This document shows, one piece after another, positions 24,126-35,890 of a DNA stretch of 64,000 nucleotides (the first letter of the stretch is position 1; each line of letters starts with the position of its first letter). Source of the stretch: Acanthosoma haemorrhoidale (lineage: Eukaryota > Arthropoda > Insecta > Hemiptera > Acanthosomatidae); assembly GCA_930367205.1 (NCBI GenBank), contig OV884014.1:116071768-116135767 (forward strand), in the 5' to 3' direction. A program made the position numbers and the translations under genes. The notes under the pieces are model-generated. The model had not been told where the DNA came from and did no database searches. It saw only the letters and a list, made by a program, of their open reading frames with translations.

Positions 24126-26406
24126 TTACTTAACATAAGGTAAAGCCTATTTATAAAACTTTGGACGACATATGCGAACTAATGCAATGTATGAAACTCT
24201 CGTGCTATCTAGTTAGAACTGTGTATGTTACAGCAAACTGTGCAACATTCGAAAACCAACCAGTCTCTTCAACCATTAGGAAAATCGCCAATGCCCCCCA
24301 CCCCTTTTATGTCTCCGATGACAATAGTTATATAAAGTAATAATATATTTCAGATACATTACGATTTTATTTTCCTTTTAATAAAATATTTGTTTGGAGA
24401 CCGTAATTGCTTATCCCATTTGTTTTACAGCGGCCTTCACAGGATTGGTGATTGCGAAGTCAAGAACCTGTTTCGGTTGACTTTTTTGACGGAAAATAGG
24501 GTAATTATTTACTTTATGGGCACGCAAAATGGTAATTTGAAAAAATAAAAAAAACGATAATAAGATTGAGGTAAGGTTCGGCAAATTGGCGTTCAAATCT
24601 CCCGTGGCATTAGTTTAAAAGGTTTCCAAGCTCGCATAAGTCAAATTGGGTTACTGGGCGGTTCCGTGGTTTCGCCTTTTCTTATTTTAAATCATTCGGC
24701 AGTAACGAAGCTTGAGTTCTGATTTCTTAGTAAATCAAATATCATTTGGAGGAATATTTTATTTGGAAATAGTTTTTTTTTTTCCATTTTTTTATTATAG
24801 GTAATATTATTAGCTTATATTTAATTCAAATTTAATATTAAATTGTAAAAGTATATAATCTGTTGTCTTCTCAAATTATTTGACAGGTTTCAAGGTTTGT
24901 TATCAACACCCACATTTATTCTGCGTCTTATGAAACTTTAGTCAAATCTTTCAGACTAAGTCAGCAACACTTGGTATAATAAACGATAGGTTTTTACTAA
25001 TTTACACAATGCTAAAATATTTTTAATGAGTTATGACACTGAGGACAGAACAATGTGCAAAAATAAAATTTTAACACGTTCAATTGTGAATGTACTCATG
25101 CTTTTTGGGATTATTTATTGTTATTGCAATAAGTAGACATTCATCATACTAATATTTTTCATTCGCATAACCACTGTATGTACGTAAAATTATTTGTAAT
25201 ATGGTTATATTTAAAGGATATCTGCAACTATTCAATGAACCCAAGTTTCAATATTCTATCCAAAAAGGTTAAAATGAATTACAGACTTTTATACTAACTA
25301 TTTTTGTAATTTCCAAAAATAGTACATACATTTTTATAAAATATGGACAAATTAATGACTAATACAAATACTTAATTGTAATTGTGTCCATTTGTCAAAA
25401 GGCGGGGTTTTCCAAACTGATAATTTGACAATGCGATGATGAAATTTATTATAAAAAATAATTATGCATAAATGCACTTAATTAAGCACATAAAACTTCT
25501 ATGTCATCCCTTTTGTTTGCGGTCTTTGTTCAGCTCTTCACAATTCGATGGTGACAATGATATGTAAAACATAGCCCCCTCATAAAATGTTTTGAATGCC
25601 GTTTAAAGTGGTTACCGCGAATGGCTTGAAAATGAATTGTGCCTTCCTTGAACAATAGCTAGGGAACGTTTACAATTGCCCGTTAGATCCACAGACGAGT
25701 TGACTTTTTCTTTCCCGTGGGATGAGTTGTATATCCTGGATCCGCCGAGTTGACATTTTCCGGAAGCCGTAAAGGCCTAGAACATTCTCCGACCTTTGTG
25801 TCTTTGAGAGGTTTATGAGTAATTGCCGATGCAAATGCTATTCACTTGGAGCTTTCGCTATTACTGGAGTGCCCCAGTGCTGCGAGCTATCCACGGCTCA
25901 ATAACCCACCGGCTAAGTGGGTGCTATCAATATTTTTCCTCCAAGGTCCTAGGAGATTATGAACCCACACCCGAGGCCGCGGTTTCGCTGCCAGTTGCAT
26001 TGTCGCTGGGTACAATTAGGTTGCCGGTGCTAGAAAGCTCCAGGGTCTCCGGGTCAAACGGACTTGCACAATCCGAGTGCAACTCAAACTTTTACTAACA
26101 CTTCCATGGTGCACTTAATAATCCTTAATATACTTAAGTGTAAGGCTACACAAATACCTATATAGTGTATATATTAATTAAGGTAAAAATTCTCTCCTGG
26201 CTACATGATACCACTCAAATTTGTAACATAGTAAATGAAAGCACTTAGGTTTTCTTGAAAATTGTAATTGAAAAAGTGCATAAAGACATCCATTTTTTTA
26301 TCTTTAAGAACCCACTAGAAATTAGTCATTTCGTTTTTTTTTTTTAGTTTCTGTTTTCCTACATATATAAACAAGTGGATTTTGACGTTTTAACTATTAA
26401 TTGTAT
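24126..26406. other. AT-rich, no recognised gene; GC-richer part 25680-26100
   Basis: The GC-richer part has a 91-codon frame (25823-26098, plus) without known motifs. Two related phrases, GAGTTGACTTTTTC and GAGTTGACATTTTCC, occur near 25697 and 25748. The rest is featureless. Confidence 0.4.
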
Positions 26407-26408
26407 TA

Positions 26409-27247
26409 GGGGGACTGGAAAGTAATGTCGTTTTTTTTTTACATTGAATTCCAACAGATAAATTTTTAACAAGATTTTGTTTTTGATGAATGATCCATAA
26501 ATAAAAATAAATTGGTTTTTGTGCAAAATATCTGGAGATGGCATTTTGGACATCATCCGAATTTTCAAGTTTTTAGCGATCGGTATTAATGGAAGTCCGA
26601 TGGTGCAATATCGGGCGAGTATGTTGGGTGAGGCTGGATGAAAAATGAGGTCCTCTATGATAATCCAAAAATCTATCTCCGCATGAATCGGCACGAAGTA
26701 CAGCTAAGCCAGGTTTACACTCCAAAAAGGCGCTTTTGTGTGTTTGGTGGAGTATTCGCGGGGTCGCTCATCGCTGATACCTGGAAAAACTGTGAATGCA
26801 GATCTTTACAGCGAACAATTGGATCGAGTAAATCAATCTTTAATTGAAAATTGCCCAGCGATTATCAATAAAAAAGGCGTTATTCTGCAACACAATAATG
26901 CAAGACCCCATTGTGCCTATTTTTTTGGAATTAAAAAAATTAATGAATTGGGGTGGGAGATATTGCCTCAACCACCATACTTGATATCGGATTTCCATTT
27001 ATTCCGATCGCTACATTTTCTAAGTGGCGAAAAATTTCAAAATTTGCATGATGTCCAAAATGCCATATATTTTTCTCAATAACCAATTGACTTTGATCGA
27101 TCAGGCATTGAAAATTTGCACACTAGATGGCAAAAGGTTACTGAAAATGAGGGTGATTACATCATTGATTAAAAACAAAAACTTGTTAAAAATTTATTTT
27201 TTGACTTGAATTTAAAAAAACAAAAGGACATAACTTTCCGATCCGCC
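26409..27247 (+). mobile_element. mariner copy 1, foldback form (inverted duplication of the 3' end)
   Basis: An 839-bp mariner-type element between TA dinucleotides (26407-26408 and 27248-27249). The termini are GGGGGACTGGAAAGTAATGT at the left and its inverse at the right, with a few mismatches. The right arm (about 26638-27247) is plus-strand transposase, from the VLYDNPK region through NADLYSEQLDRVNQSL to the 3' end. The left arm (26409-26637) is the same 3' end reversed: on the minus strand it reads the NIL/DVQNAI region out to the terminus. Both termini therefore derive from the 3' end. Catalytic residues are lost (HNNARP in place of HDNARP; the SPDLAP segment is deleted). Confidence 0.8.
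26738..27082 (+). pseudogene. mariner transposase, C-terminal part
   Basis: The open frame covers the region between the first and third catalytic acids. VNADLYSEQLDRVNQSL is typical of mariner transposases. GVILQHNNARPHC shows the second catalytic Asp replaced by Asn, and PPYLISDFHLFRS shows that the third Asp motif has lost about six residues. The frame ends early at 27082, and the final C-terminal residues continue in another frame. It cannot be active. Confidence 0.8.
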
Positions 27248-27249
27248 TA

Positions 27250-28229
27250 TTATTTTAGTTTTAGTTTAGAGGCGGCACTCTAGCTTCTGGGAAGAATATT
27301 ATATCTACTTAGTCTAGGTGACATAAAATCCTGTCAAGAAATGATTTCTCTAAAAAACAAAATCGAGAAGGTCGTCCTCCATTCGTCCATTAGCACAGTT
27401 GATAGTTTGTTTTTACTAAAATTGACTTTGACACTTTTTTACTTTAAAAATTTGACACATAAGTAATTAATAATTGCAAAAATATTTAAAAACTCAATAA
27501 TACTCTCTTGGATACTTCATGATGCCTTCCTCCTGTAGATGATGTTAGAACTGGCTTTTTTTTGTTTGAGATGTTTTTGATTCTAATGCTACACTAATAA
27601 TGCAAAAAAAAAATATTAAATTAAAAAAATAGATGTAGATTCAACAAATACATAAATTATGAGGTCACTTATCCTTGGACGAACTAGAACATAGAATACA
27701 TTGTAGGTTAGTTTACCCCCCCCCCCATCCATTGACTCTTGTTCGATATGCTTAGCCAATACGCCATATATCAGCCCACGGCGTACTTCCGTATGCTGAC
27801 CCTAAGTGAACATAACAAGACATGGATGAAGCTAATTTAAAACAGAATGTCGCTGTTTATAAGCTACTAAATCACAGAGGCAGGGGTTCATTACCTAGTC
27901 ATTTCAGGCTAAACATTTTCTCCTGATTTACGAGTATCATAGTAGACACAACTATCGGCCATGCTGTATTATTTTAAAGGCGATATCTCAGGATCTGTGT
28001 CAACCATGGCATTCTCTTGTTGTCGAGGCCGAAGGGACTTCTGAGTGAGCACTTCTTTCCATTTGCACCCCTTGTGTGTGTGTGGTCTACAAAGGTCGTT
28101 AAAGCTATATGCCAAAATAATTAAAAATATGTTGTTTAAATTTTCATTTCAGTCCTCACATAGGGAGTATGGAAAAGAATAAACCTGTTTCAATATGCAT
28201 ATTTTATTTATTTTTTTTAATAATCAGAT
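27250..28229. other. no recognised gene
   Basis: AT-rich; a C run near 27716-27726. Confidence 0.5.
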
Positions 28230-28634
28230 TTTCCATAGCAACCTATCTAACCACCCTAATCCCATAGCACAGTCATTGCACTGCACCACTCATCCCTATA
28301 ATCCTCCTCGGAGACTAAAACGGCAGTGGCCTCGTGACCTGCTATAAATGCGTAACAGTGGGTGTCCTGCCAATGGCCAGTTTCTCCAATCATGTCCTGA
28401 GCGTATGTGGCTCTCGCGCTCTTGGTCAGACTTCACTGGCTCATATCCGGTGAAGCGGCTGACGGAGGAGCGTGGGGTGCTTTCCAAGACTCCGCTTCTT
28501 CTTTCCCATACGAGGGAGGTGACAACCATGTGGATTTGGGAGGTCTCTGGGCTGTTTGTAAATACTCTAAGAATGAGCGACAGAATGAAGAATTGTAAAT
28601 ATGGTATGAATAAGATAATTTATCACAATTACTC
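28230..28634 (+). mobile_element. LINE-A copy 7, ORF end and most of the 3' UTR
   Basis: A plus-strand copy beginning at CCATAGCAACCTATC, a few codons before the family stop, and stopping at TATCACAATTACT. It lacks the last roughly 50 bp of the family 3' end. The UTR keeps long open frames on both strands. No clear flanking repeat. Confidence 0.85.
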
Positions 28635-29751
28635 CGGGTCAGTAGAAGGAATCCTTTACAAACTTCCTGAGAATTGGTTTGTAAAACTCAGTTATTCCCC
28701 CTTTTTTCTGTCGTTATTGTTGTAGGTGAGTTCTGTTAAGCCTAGTGGCATTAGTGGTAATGGGGTGAACCTCTTGGCTGCTCGTCTGGGGTACTCGAGT
28801 TCTCCTGTGCTTACTCTAATACAGTAATTGTCATGTCCCCAGCAGGCTTGAGTCGTCGCTGTGGGTCGTGAATGAAAGTAATTGTATGAGGAGGTTCGCG
28901 TGCCCATTACCTTAGAAACCTAGAACTTTGAGACGCCTGTAAGTAATCATTAGAAAGCATTTCCCTCAGCTGAGTAACCTTCAGCTCCCGGAGCAAAGAC
29001 CAAGAGAATCAGTCCGTTTAGCTGATAGGAGTGGAACCATCAGAAGTTAACAGTGCATAATATCTTGAATCTTAATAAATATCCTGATCGAGATAGTTAG
29101 CAATTAAATCTAACTCAAACCATTATCTAATTAATTAATTAATCATTTAAAAAAAGAAGTCTGACTGTTGCCTGTTTAAACCACACTCACTGCCTTCTAC
29201 ATATTGCAGTGTTATTATTTATAAAAGTATCTGTCACAATTGCGCAATCAAGCCTTATAAATCTTCCAAAATCAAAGCCTGCACACTACAGGTTTACGGA
29301 TGTTGAGTAGATACTGAGTTATTTGTCATGTAGACTTGGAACTACAATTTGTTTTCTATTTCTAGAAATGTCCCTTCTCTTCTTTTCGTATTTCACTGCT
29401 TAAAAAAAATAATGAAGGCCTACATTTGATGATTGAAGAATACAGTTCGATTTTGTTTTATATTAAAAGACATAATGAAATCCTTTTGAGAATAGATAAT
29501 TAATTCAATATGTCTTTCAATTAAATAAATTCCTTTATCCTTCGCCTTCGTATCACGCCATATAAATTCTTTCAGAAGCTATCTATAGGCGTGTGCTACT
29601 ACTGCCAGAATTTAAATACCGCGAATACAATGGGCTGTAGATAACCTGAATAACTTATCTCCAAATATGTCCTTGTAGGAATGTTACGCTAGTCCGCCGA
29701 TTCCCGCGTGGAAGGTGTGAGGCATTTCATTGTAGAACCAAACATTGTTAA
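28635..29751. other. no recognised gene
   Basis: The 71-codon minus-strand frame at 28692-28907 (contains CWGHDNYCIRVSTGELEYP) looks protein-like but is unrecognised. The rest is AT-rich. Confidence 0.35.
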
Positions 29752-29820
29752 AATTCAAATCAATTTATTTACAATATTTACACGATAAAAATAATTTTTT
29801 ACTAAAACGCAATGCATCTA
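29752..29820 (-). repeat. dispersed tail D, copy 2
   Basis: AAATTCAAATCAATTTATTT followed by ACAATATTTACACGAT, matching the segments at 11616 and 56372. Confidence 0.5.
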
Positions 29821-30677
29821 GTCAACGTACTGAACAAGTTATAGCATCATCTTGATTATGAATAAACTATTCATTGAAGTACGCATGCATTTTAGTCTGG
29901 GAAAAAATATAACATTGCCTAAATTTCTCACTTTTAAACTATTTCTCGTGTATTTAAATCTTTGTTACGGCAATTATTATTGTTTGATATTAACTTGTGA
30001 ATTTTCACTGATTATATCTGTATGGTGATCGTGAAAAAATTGATAAGCCGAGCTACCTAACAAATGATTTAACCGAACCTGAAGGTCTCTTTGTTGTGGT
30101 TTATGTCGTGTAGTATCGGTTCCGCGCGTGACAATGAATTTCCAATGTGAAGTTTAAGCTTATGTTTTGTTCAAATCATTTCAGTAACTTGATTTGTCCA
30201 GTTTTTAAGTGAATGATTTCTATTTACCTGCTTTTTCACGACTGCCGCTTGTATAAGTTTAAGAAATCAGTGAATTTTCAATTAGTGAATGTTTTTTCTC
30301 TATTGTTTTTATTCTATTCTATATTCCAATCTTAATGTCGCTCTAAGTCCATGAGTCTTTAAAAAATATAAAAAGTGAAGCCAGTCTCATAAAAAAATAT
30401 ATATAATCAAGTGCAATTTAGTTTATCAATTACATGAACATTGAAGTAGTTTATCCCATGATCGCGCAAAGGATCTTTTCCAGGTAGTATCAGAACGGAA
30501 ATGTTAAGCGCACATAATGTTAATTTTTATTTTAGTAGTCATTCTAAATAGCATCACAATCAGCGAAGTTCAAGTAAATACTGTCTCATATTGTTGAAGC
30601 TAATTGAGAAATTATCTCATTATTATTGATTTACAAGTACTCTAAGACGTAGTGGATAACAGTGAAATTTTCTGTTC
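29821..30677. other. no recognised gene
   Basis: AT-rich, featureless. Confidence 0.5.
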
Positions 30678-30687
30678 CGATGAGTTT

Positions 30688-31224
30688 TTTAAAACATGTT
30701 TATTGTGCTAAAATTACAATCCGCCTTATTAAGCAATAAATAATTATGATAAGTGTTCTCATTTGTACCATATTTACAATCCAGCCCAGAGGTCTCCTAA
30801 ATCCACATGGTTGTCACACACATGTAGCCACATACGCTCAGGACATGACTGGAGAAACTGGTCATTGCCAGAACTCCCAAAGTCACGTATTTATAGCAGG
30901 TCACGAGGCCACTGCCGTTTCAGTCTCCTAGGATTATTATAGGGATGAGTGTTGCAGTGCAATGACTGTGCTAGGGGATTAGGGTGGTTGGATAAGATCG
31001 TTATGAAGGGTTTTGTTGCTGACGTAATAAGGGGCATTTACTATTGTTCTTAGGACTTCTGAATGAAAGTTAGACTTTTTTGTGGTCCCCCAAAGCTCTA
31101 TTGCCCAGATTGGCATGACTTTGTAAATTAGTAATTTGTTTTCTATTGAGAGATGTAAAGCCCTTTGAAGTAGTCTGTAATCTTCAAGACTGAAGTCAGT
31201 TGTCCAAAGTGTCTGTTTAGTTCT
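30688..31224 (-). mobile_element. LINE-A copy 8 with 10-bp target-site duplication
   Basis: A minus-strand copy with the complete 3' terminus (TTTATTGTGCTAAAATTAC from 30699), a UTR with an internal deletion near 30820, and an ORF end with small deletions. A perfect repeat CGATGAGTTT lies at 30678-30687 and 31225-31234. Confidence 0.9.
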
Positions 31225-31234
31225 CGATGAGTTT

Positions 31235-31884
31235 AAGTAAATTTAGGTTCAGTCTGAGGGGTATGATTCAGTTAGTAAATTGGCGAATTTGTGATGTCAT
31301 AGAACTTTTGATTGAAAAATCTTGATGTTAGTCTTCTTATGAAGTAACTTAAACATTGTTTTGAGGGGGAGATTTAAATTGTATATCAAATCATAGTTGA
31401 CTAACATTCCCAATATTGTCGTGAAAATGTGCGATCGGCAAGAACACCATCCAAGCATTTCATTAAAGGAGCAGTTAAATTGAAATGAAGATCTAACGGT
31501 GACCGGGGCCACTTGAAGCTGCGTGCCTCCTAGATGAAGCGTATAATTTCATAATTCAGCGCCCGTGGAAGCTCATTGCGTGAAAGGTAGCACTTACAAT
31601 TAGCGGGCCGGTCCAGAACCTGTCGTCTCCAGGAACATTCACAGTTCCAGGTGTCCGCCCTAACTGTACACATCTCTACTCGTCCGACTGGAATTAGACA
31701 TTGCAAAACGAACTTGACACTGGAACTTCCATGTCTGAACCAGTTTGAGGCTTTGAGGGCTTACCTGAAAAAAAACTAAATGCACGCCCTCATCCAAAGT
31801 GATAAATGTGTTTTATTTACGTCGTTCCCGATCAAAAGGGAAATAACACTTGTTAGTGATGCCCATTTTTTGATTTTTTTTTCC
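31235..31884. other. no recognised gene
   Basis: A GC-richer block at about 31490-31740 has no known motif. The start of a homology block shared with 57120 lies at about 31870. Confidence 0.4.
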
Positions 31885-32092
31885 AATCCCCTTAAAAATG
31901 ACAAAATTATTTTTTATTATAGATTCTCAGGCGAATCTATTTACATATCACATTTTATATGTGCTGTAGCATCGCTACATTCTATACAAGGTCTGAATTC
32001 TGTTTTATGAAGTTATATAATTAATACAAGTACTATGTACTCGACTTATTTGAATACTCTATAAGGTGATGGGGCTCACCTTTTTGATCAAA
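31885..32092 (-). mobile_element. LINE-B copy 4, 3' UTR with two hairpins
   Basis: A minus-strand LINE-B tail. Hairpin 1 at 32063-32082 has stem AAGGTGA / TCACCTT and loop TGGGGC. Hairpin 2 at 31921-31938 has stem AGATTC / GAATCT and loop TCAGGC. The intervening sequence matches 57190-57352. The open frame crossing it on the plus strand is antisense to the element and is not a gene. Confidence 0.75.
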
Positions 32093-32104
32093 TATCGTCC
32101 GGAC

Positions 32105-32302
32105 AACTTACAACATAACTTCGAGAGATTTAACTAGCAACTTAACTAAGAGAGATTTAACTTGCAATTTAACTTACAACATAACTACGAGATATTTAAC
32201 TTGCAACTTAACTAAGAGAGATTTAACTTGCAATTTAACTTACAACATAACTTCGAGAGATTTAACTTGCAACTTAACTACGAGAGATTTAACTTGCATC
32301 TT
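32105..32302. repeat. 66-bp tandem array, three copies
   Basis: Three copies, starting at 32105, 32171 and 32237, of a 66-bp unit that begins AACTTACAACATAACT. Each unit contains a shorter internal repeat built on GAGAGATTTAACTTGCAA. It lies immediately downstream of the LINE-B hairpin tail. Confidence 0.93.
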
Positions 32303-32310
32303 AATTTATA

Positions 32311-32949
32311 GTCCACTTCTTGGTTCGATGACAGTTTTAAAAGTATTTCCAAATAACTGGTCAGCTATCACATATTTATCATGTCTTCCAAACTTAAATA
32401 TAAAAACTCTTAGTATCTCTTATTTTTTAATAGTTTTGATGGCATTCCTATCACTGGTAGTTTATAATTGTTTTTTCAGTTCATATCCTTTTAACAGTGG
32501 AAATATTTAACAAAAGCTTTTTTAAGGTCTGTTTGACACGCATTATAGTTTAAGATCTAGGCCACCTTTGCTGCCGAACTCATGGTGAGAACCAGGGGCT
32601 GAGCTGACCAGTCCTAAATATCAATCACTGACAGCTGAAGAGTTCGAAGGCGAGAAAAAGTGATCTTTACATCACAGACAGTCAGTGACAGCTAAATCAT
32701 GACTGGATCTGAGATAGATCCACTATAGAGACATTTACATCATCGCTAGTTAATCAATTGTATCGGGTTGCATAATCATACAGTAGCTTAACGAATTATA
32801 CCTCGGCTTTATTGTAATAGACTGCGAAAAATTGGAATGTTAATGCATGTACTTATGCTAATTATTTGGCCTAGTTAATAAAGATTGTTTAATTTCTTAT
32901 ACGATAGCACGAAGGTTTACTTTACAAGCACGAAACATATTTACCTCAG
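32311..32949. other. no recognised gene
   Basis: AT-rich, featureless. Confidence 0.45.
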
Positions 32950-34046
32950 ACCCTTTTCCTAATCCTACAGTCCTACCTTTCAAACCGCTTCTTCTAAGTG
33001 CGCTATGGTTTAAAATATTCTAACTACTGTCCCTTAACAGCAGGTCTTCCACAGGGTAGTGTCCTGAGTCCCATTCTCTATAACCAATATACCGCTGATG
33101 CCCCCTCTACCCCCAATACCTTCTTGGCAACATTTGCAGATAACACTGTAGTCCTGTAATCACATCTAGACCCCGATATAGCATCCCATAATCTTCAAAA
33201 ACACCTTGATGAGATCGGGTATTGGTGGGGGGTATTCACATTATCTTTACCCTCTGCCGCAAGTCTTGTCCACCAGTTTTTTTTAATTCCATCCCTCTTC
33301 ATTTTTCTGAGACAGTACGGTACTTAGGCTTCCATCTCGACAAACGGCTGACCTGGAACCCACATACGAGGCTGAAAAGACAAGAACTAAACAGACGCTT
33401 TGGACAACTGTACAGACTACTTCAAAGGTCATCCCATCTCTAAATAGAAAATAAATTACTAATATACAAAGTTATACTTAAGCCAATCTGGACATACGAA
33501 ATAGAGCAATAAGGGACAGTAAAAAAGTCAATCCTTTCAAACAAAAGTCCTGAGAACAATAGTAAATGCCCCTTATTACGTCAGCAACAAAACCCTTCAT
33601 AACAATCTTAATATACCCTACATTCTTGAACTCATCCCTTCCACGTTCATAAAATTCCATAGTAACCTATCCAACCACACTAATCCTGTAGCACAGTCAT
33701 TGCACTGCACCACTCATCCCTATAATCCTTCTCGGAGACTGAAACGGCAGTGGCCTCGTGCCCTGCTATAAATACGCGAGAGTGTGAGTCCTGGCAATGG
33801 CAAGTTTCTTCAATCATGTCTTGATCGTCTGTGGCTCTCGTGCTCTTCTTCAGCATCCACTGGCTCTTATCAAGTGACGCGGCTAACGGAGGAGCGTTGG
33901 GAACTTCCCAAGACTCCGCATCCTCTTTTGCACGCGATGAAGGTCTGTGGGCTGTTTGTAAATATTCTATGAATGATCGAGTGAATGAAAATTGTAAATA
34001 TGTTATGAATGAGAACATTATCACAATTACTGATTCATAAACTAGC
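32950..34046 (+). mobile_element. LINE-A copy 9, reverse-transcriptase palm region to 3' UTR
   Basis: The longest stretch of LINE-A reverse transcriptase in the window. From 33041 it reads GLPQGSVLSPILYNQYTAD and then TFLATFADN, the PQGS and FADD motifs of the RT palm. The second Asp of FADD is Asn, and a stop follows a few codons later. Next come VRYLGFHLDKRLTWNPHTR (about 33310-33370), the thumb and C-terminus with many stops, and the 3' UTR up to TATCACAATTACTG. The terminal tail is missing. It is inactive. Confidence 0.88.
33038..33443 (+). pseudogene. LINE-A reverse transcriptase fragment (mutated catalytic box)
   Basis: RNA-dependent DNA polymerase palm and thumb fragment of a jockey-type non-LTR retrotransposon. 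PQGSVLSP is intact. The catalytic FADD box is FADN. Frameshifts separate the palm from the later open frame (33222-33443), which contains SETVRYLGFHLDKRLTWNP and RLKRQELNRRFGQLYRLLQ. Upstream RT motifs and the endonuclease are not in this copy. Confidence 0.85.
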
Positions 34047-35629
34047 CTAGGTCATTAAAACCCGGCGGTGCTCTGTGAAAATAAGGCTCTGTCAGGTTTC
34101 GTGTTGAGAACCTCTAACGGTATGCGATAGGAAGCTGTGTCTGTACTAATCGGTCCCGGAAAGCTGTGCCAGCGAATCGGAAGCAATTAAATGCACAGAT
34201 TGTGTGATCAAGATGGCACTGATTGTGCGATGTAGATGGCACTAATGACTAGAATATTTCAGACCCAGGATGTTCAGCTACATCAATGATAAGATCGGTT
34301 GGTATATATATTTTCGCCGTGTGGTGTATATATATTTTAAACGTTAAACAATCTAATAATATTTGCAATCATAAATCTAACAGCTCGGGGACTCGTGACC
34401 TGAAACTGTATCACATTTAATCTGTGAACGTTTGCCTTCTTACTGTCGACTTAGTTCGATGCACAGTTTTTGTAGATATGATGGGCTCAGCTGAAACGGA
34501 ATACTTGCCTTTTTTTGCATATTTTGCAGTACATGTTATACATTTATTTATATTCATATATTGGTGAATAATCTTATGGGTAGGTATAGCAATGAAATAA
34601 ATGATGGTTTAAAATGAAAAGATCATGTTTATTACTAAAAATATCAGCAAACATGGGTTCAATAGAAAATTCTGAACGTGAAACGAACAATTGTGCGGTA
34701 TACTTTCTCGGTCTTGTGAAACTTCCAAAGCAGTTCATAGTGAGCACATTAATAAATATTCGATGGCAGGAACGCTTTAGTCTTTAGGCTCTAGTTTTAG
34801 GTTTTAGTTTTTATTTTCCCGCATTGTAAAAAGATAGACAATCTAGTGTATTCAGCAGTCCATGATCGGCCATGATCGGCTATGATCGGCCATGATCGGC
34901 TATGATCGGCAATGCTTGTTAGGATCAGATATAGAACTCTACGGAAGGGAATGTTTGACCAATCCACCCTCTGTCGTTATTTGACTACTCTCTTTGACAC
35001 TAATTGTTAGCGGTACTGGCTAGTCAAGCACATGACATAGTCAACAGTGTGGACAGGTAATGTAAACATGCAAGTCGGATCTGCCTTGCTACACATGTGC
35101 CTGTTTTTTGTGGTGTGATGGTATTTTTATCTACATATATATTCTCGTGTTTGGCGAAATTTGATCTTTACTAGTCGAGATCAATAATGTGCTGTAAACA
35201 TGACAAAATGGCTTTCATGAATATAGGACCGACCCTAAATTGTTAAAACTACATTTGAAGATATCTTATTGCTATTTAAAAGAACTCTATTATATTCTCA
35301 TCAGGTGAGACAGTCCTTCTAACAGTTTCTGATGATAAGTCTTGATGCTTTTGATTGAAAAGTCTTGATGTATTTCACTTGTTGATGTATTTCACTAGTC
35401 TCTGAAACAAATGGCAACTGGTTTCGGACATTGATTCAGTAAATACTTCAATAGTAATGATTCTGAGTTCGTTTTTATTTCAGTGAGCGGTTTCAGTGAG
35501 TTTTTTTCAAGTGTTTGTCCTTAAGTATTTGGCTGTGGTTAAAATCGACGGTTTGCAACTCGTCAAAAGAATTGGAGGAAAACAAAAGCCCGAACTGTCA
35601 TGACGGTTACGGAGAAACTCAATCTCATC
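34047..35629. other. no recognised gene; small tandem repeats
   Basis: Contains a 23-bp imperfect duplication at 34198-34243 (GATTGTG...AGATGGCACT twice) and the 10-bp array described separately. No coding signal. Confidence 0.5.
34861..34910. repeat. 10-bp array (C/T)ATGATCGGC x5
   Basis: Five consecutive 10-bp units, CATGATCGGC or TATGATCGGC in the order C, C, T, C, T. Each contains a GATC. There are no spacers, so this is not a CRISPR array. Confidence 0.95.
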
Positions 35630-35890
35630 CAGTTCTGAAATTTGTTGTTTCGTTGTTTCTCCAATATATCCACTTTTCATCGCAAGTAAAAATTCTTTTA
35701 ATGAAACGATGGTTTTTCAAAAGTTGCTGACAAATTTCGTCTCGACGTCGTCACTGGTCTGTGGTCGGCTCACGGGGAATCACTCTTGATAAGTGATTCA
35801 ATTTTCCCCAAGATATAAGTACAACGAATTATGGTGGATGGGGAAACTCCAAGCGCTCTCGCCGTTTCCCGTCTAATGACGTAATATAAA
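35630..35890 (-). pseudogene. mariner-like transposase relic, DNA-binding to first catalytic region
   Basis: The minus-strand translation in shifting frames shows ETARALGVSPSTIIR, a helix-turn-helix segment, then LGKIESLIKS. At 35661-35684 it shows TCDEKWIYW, which matches the first catalytic Asp motif of mariner transposases (usually T.DEKW). Frameshifts and stops interrupt it. No terminal repeats are seen. This is a sequence-motif call from short matches. Confidence 0.55.

Noticed and set aside
28296..28529. Minus-strand frame with many Arg/Ser residues (and similar ones at 700, 20877, 37000, 41000)
   Set aside because: These are antisense frames across the GC-rich LINE-A UTR, found in nearly every copy.
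34861..34910. Possible CRISPR array
   Set aside because: Units are directly adjacent with no spacers, and the DNA is eukaryotic.
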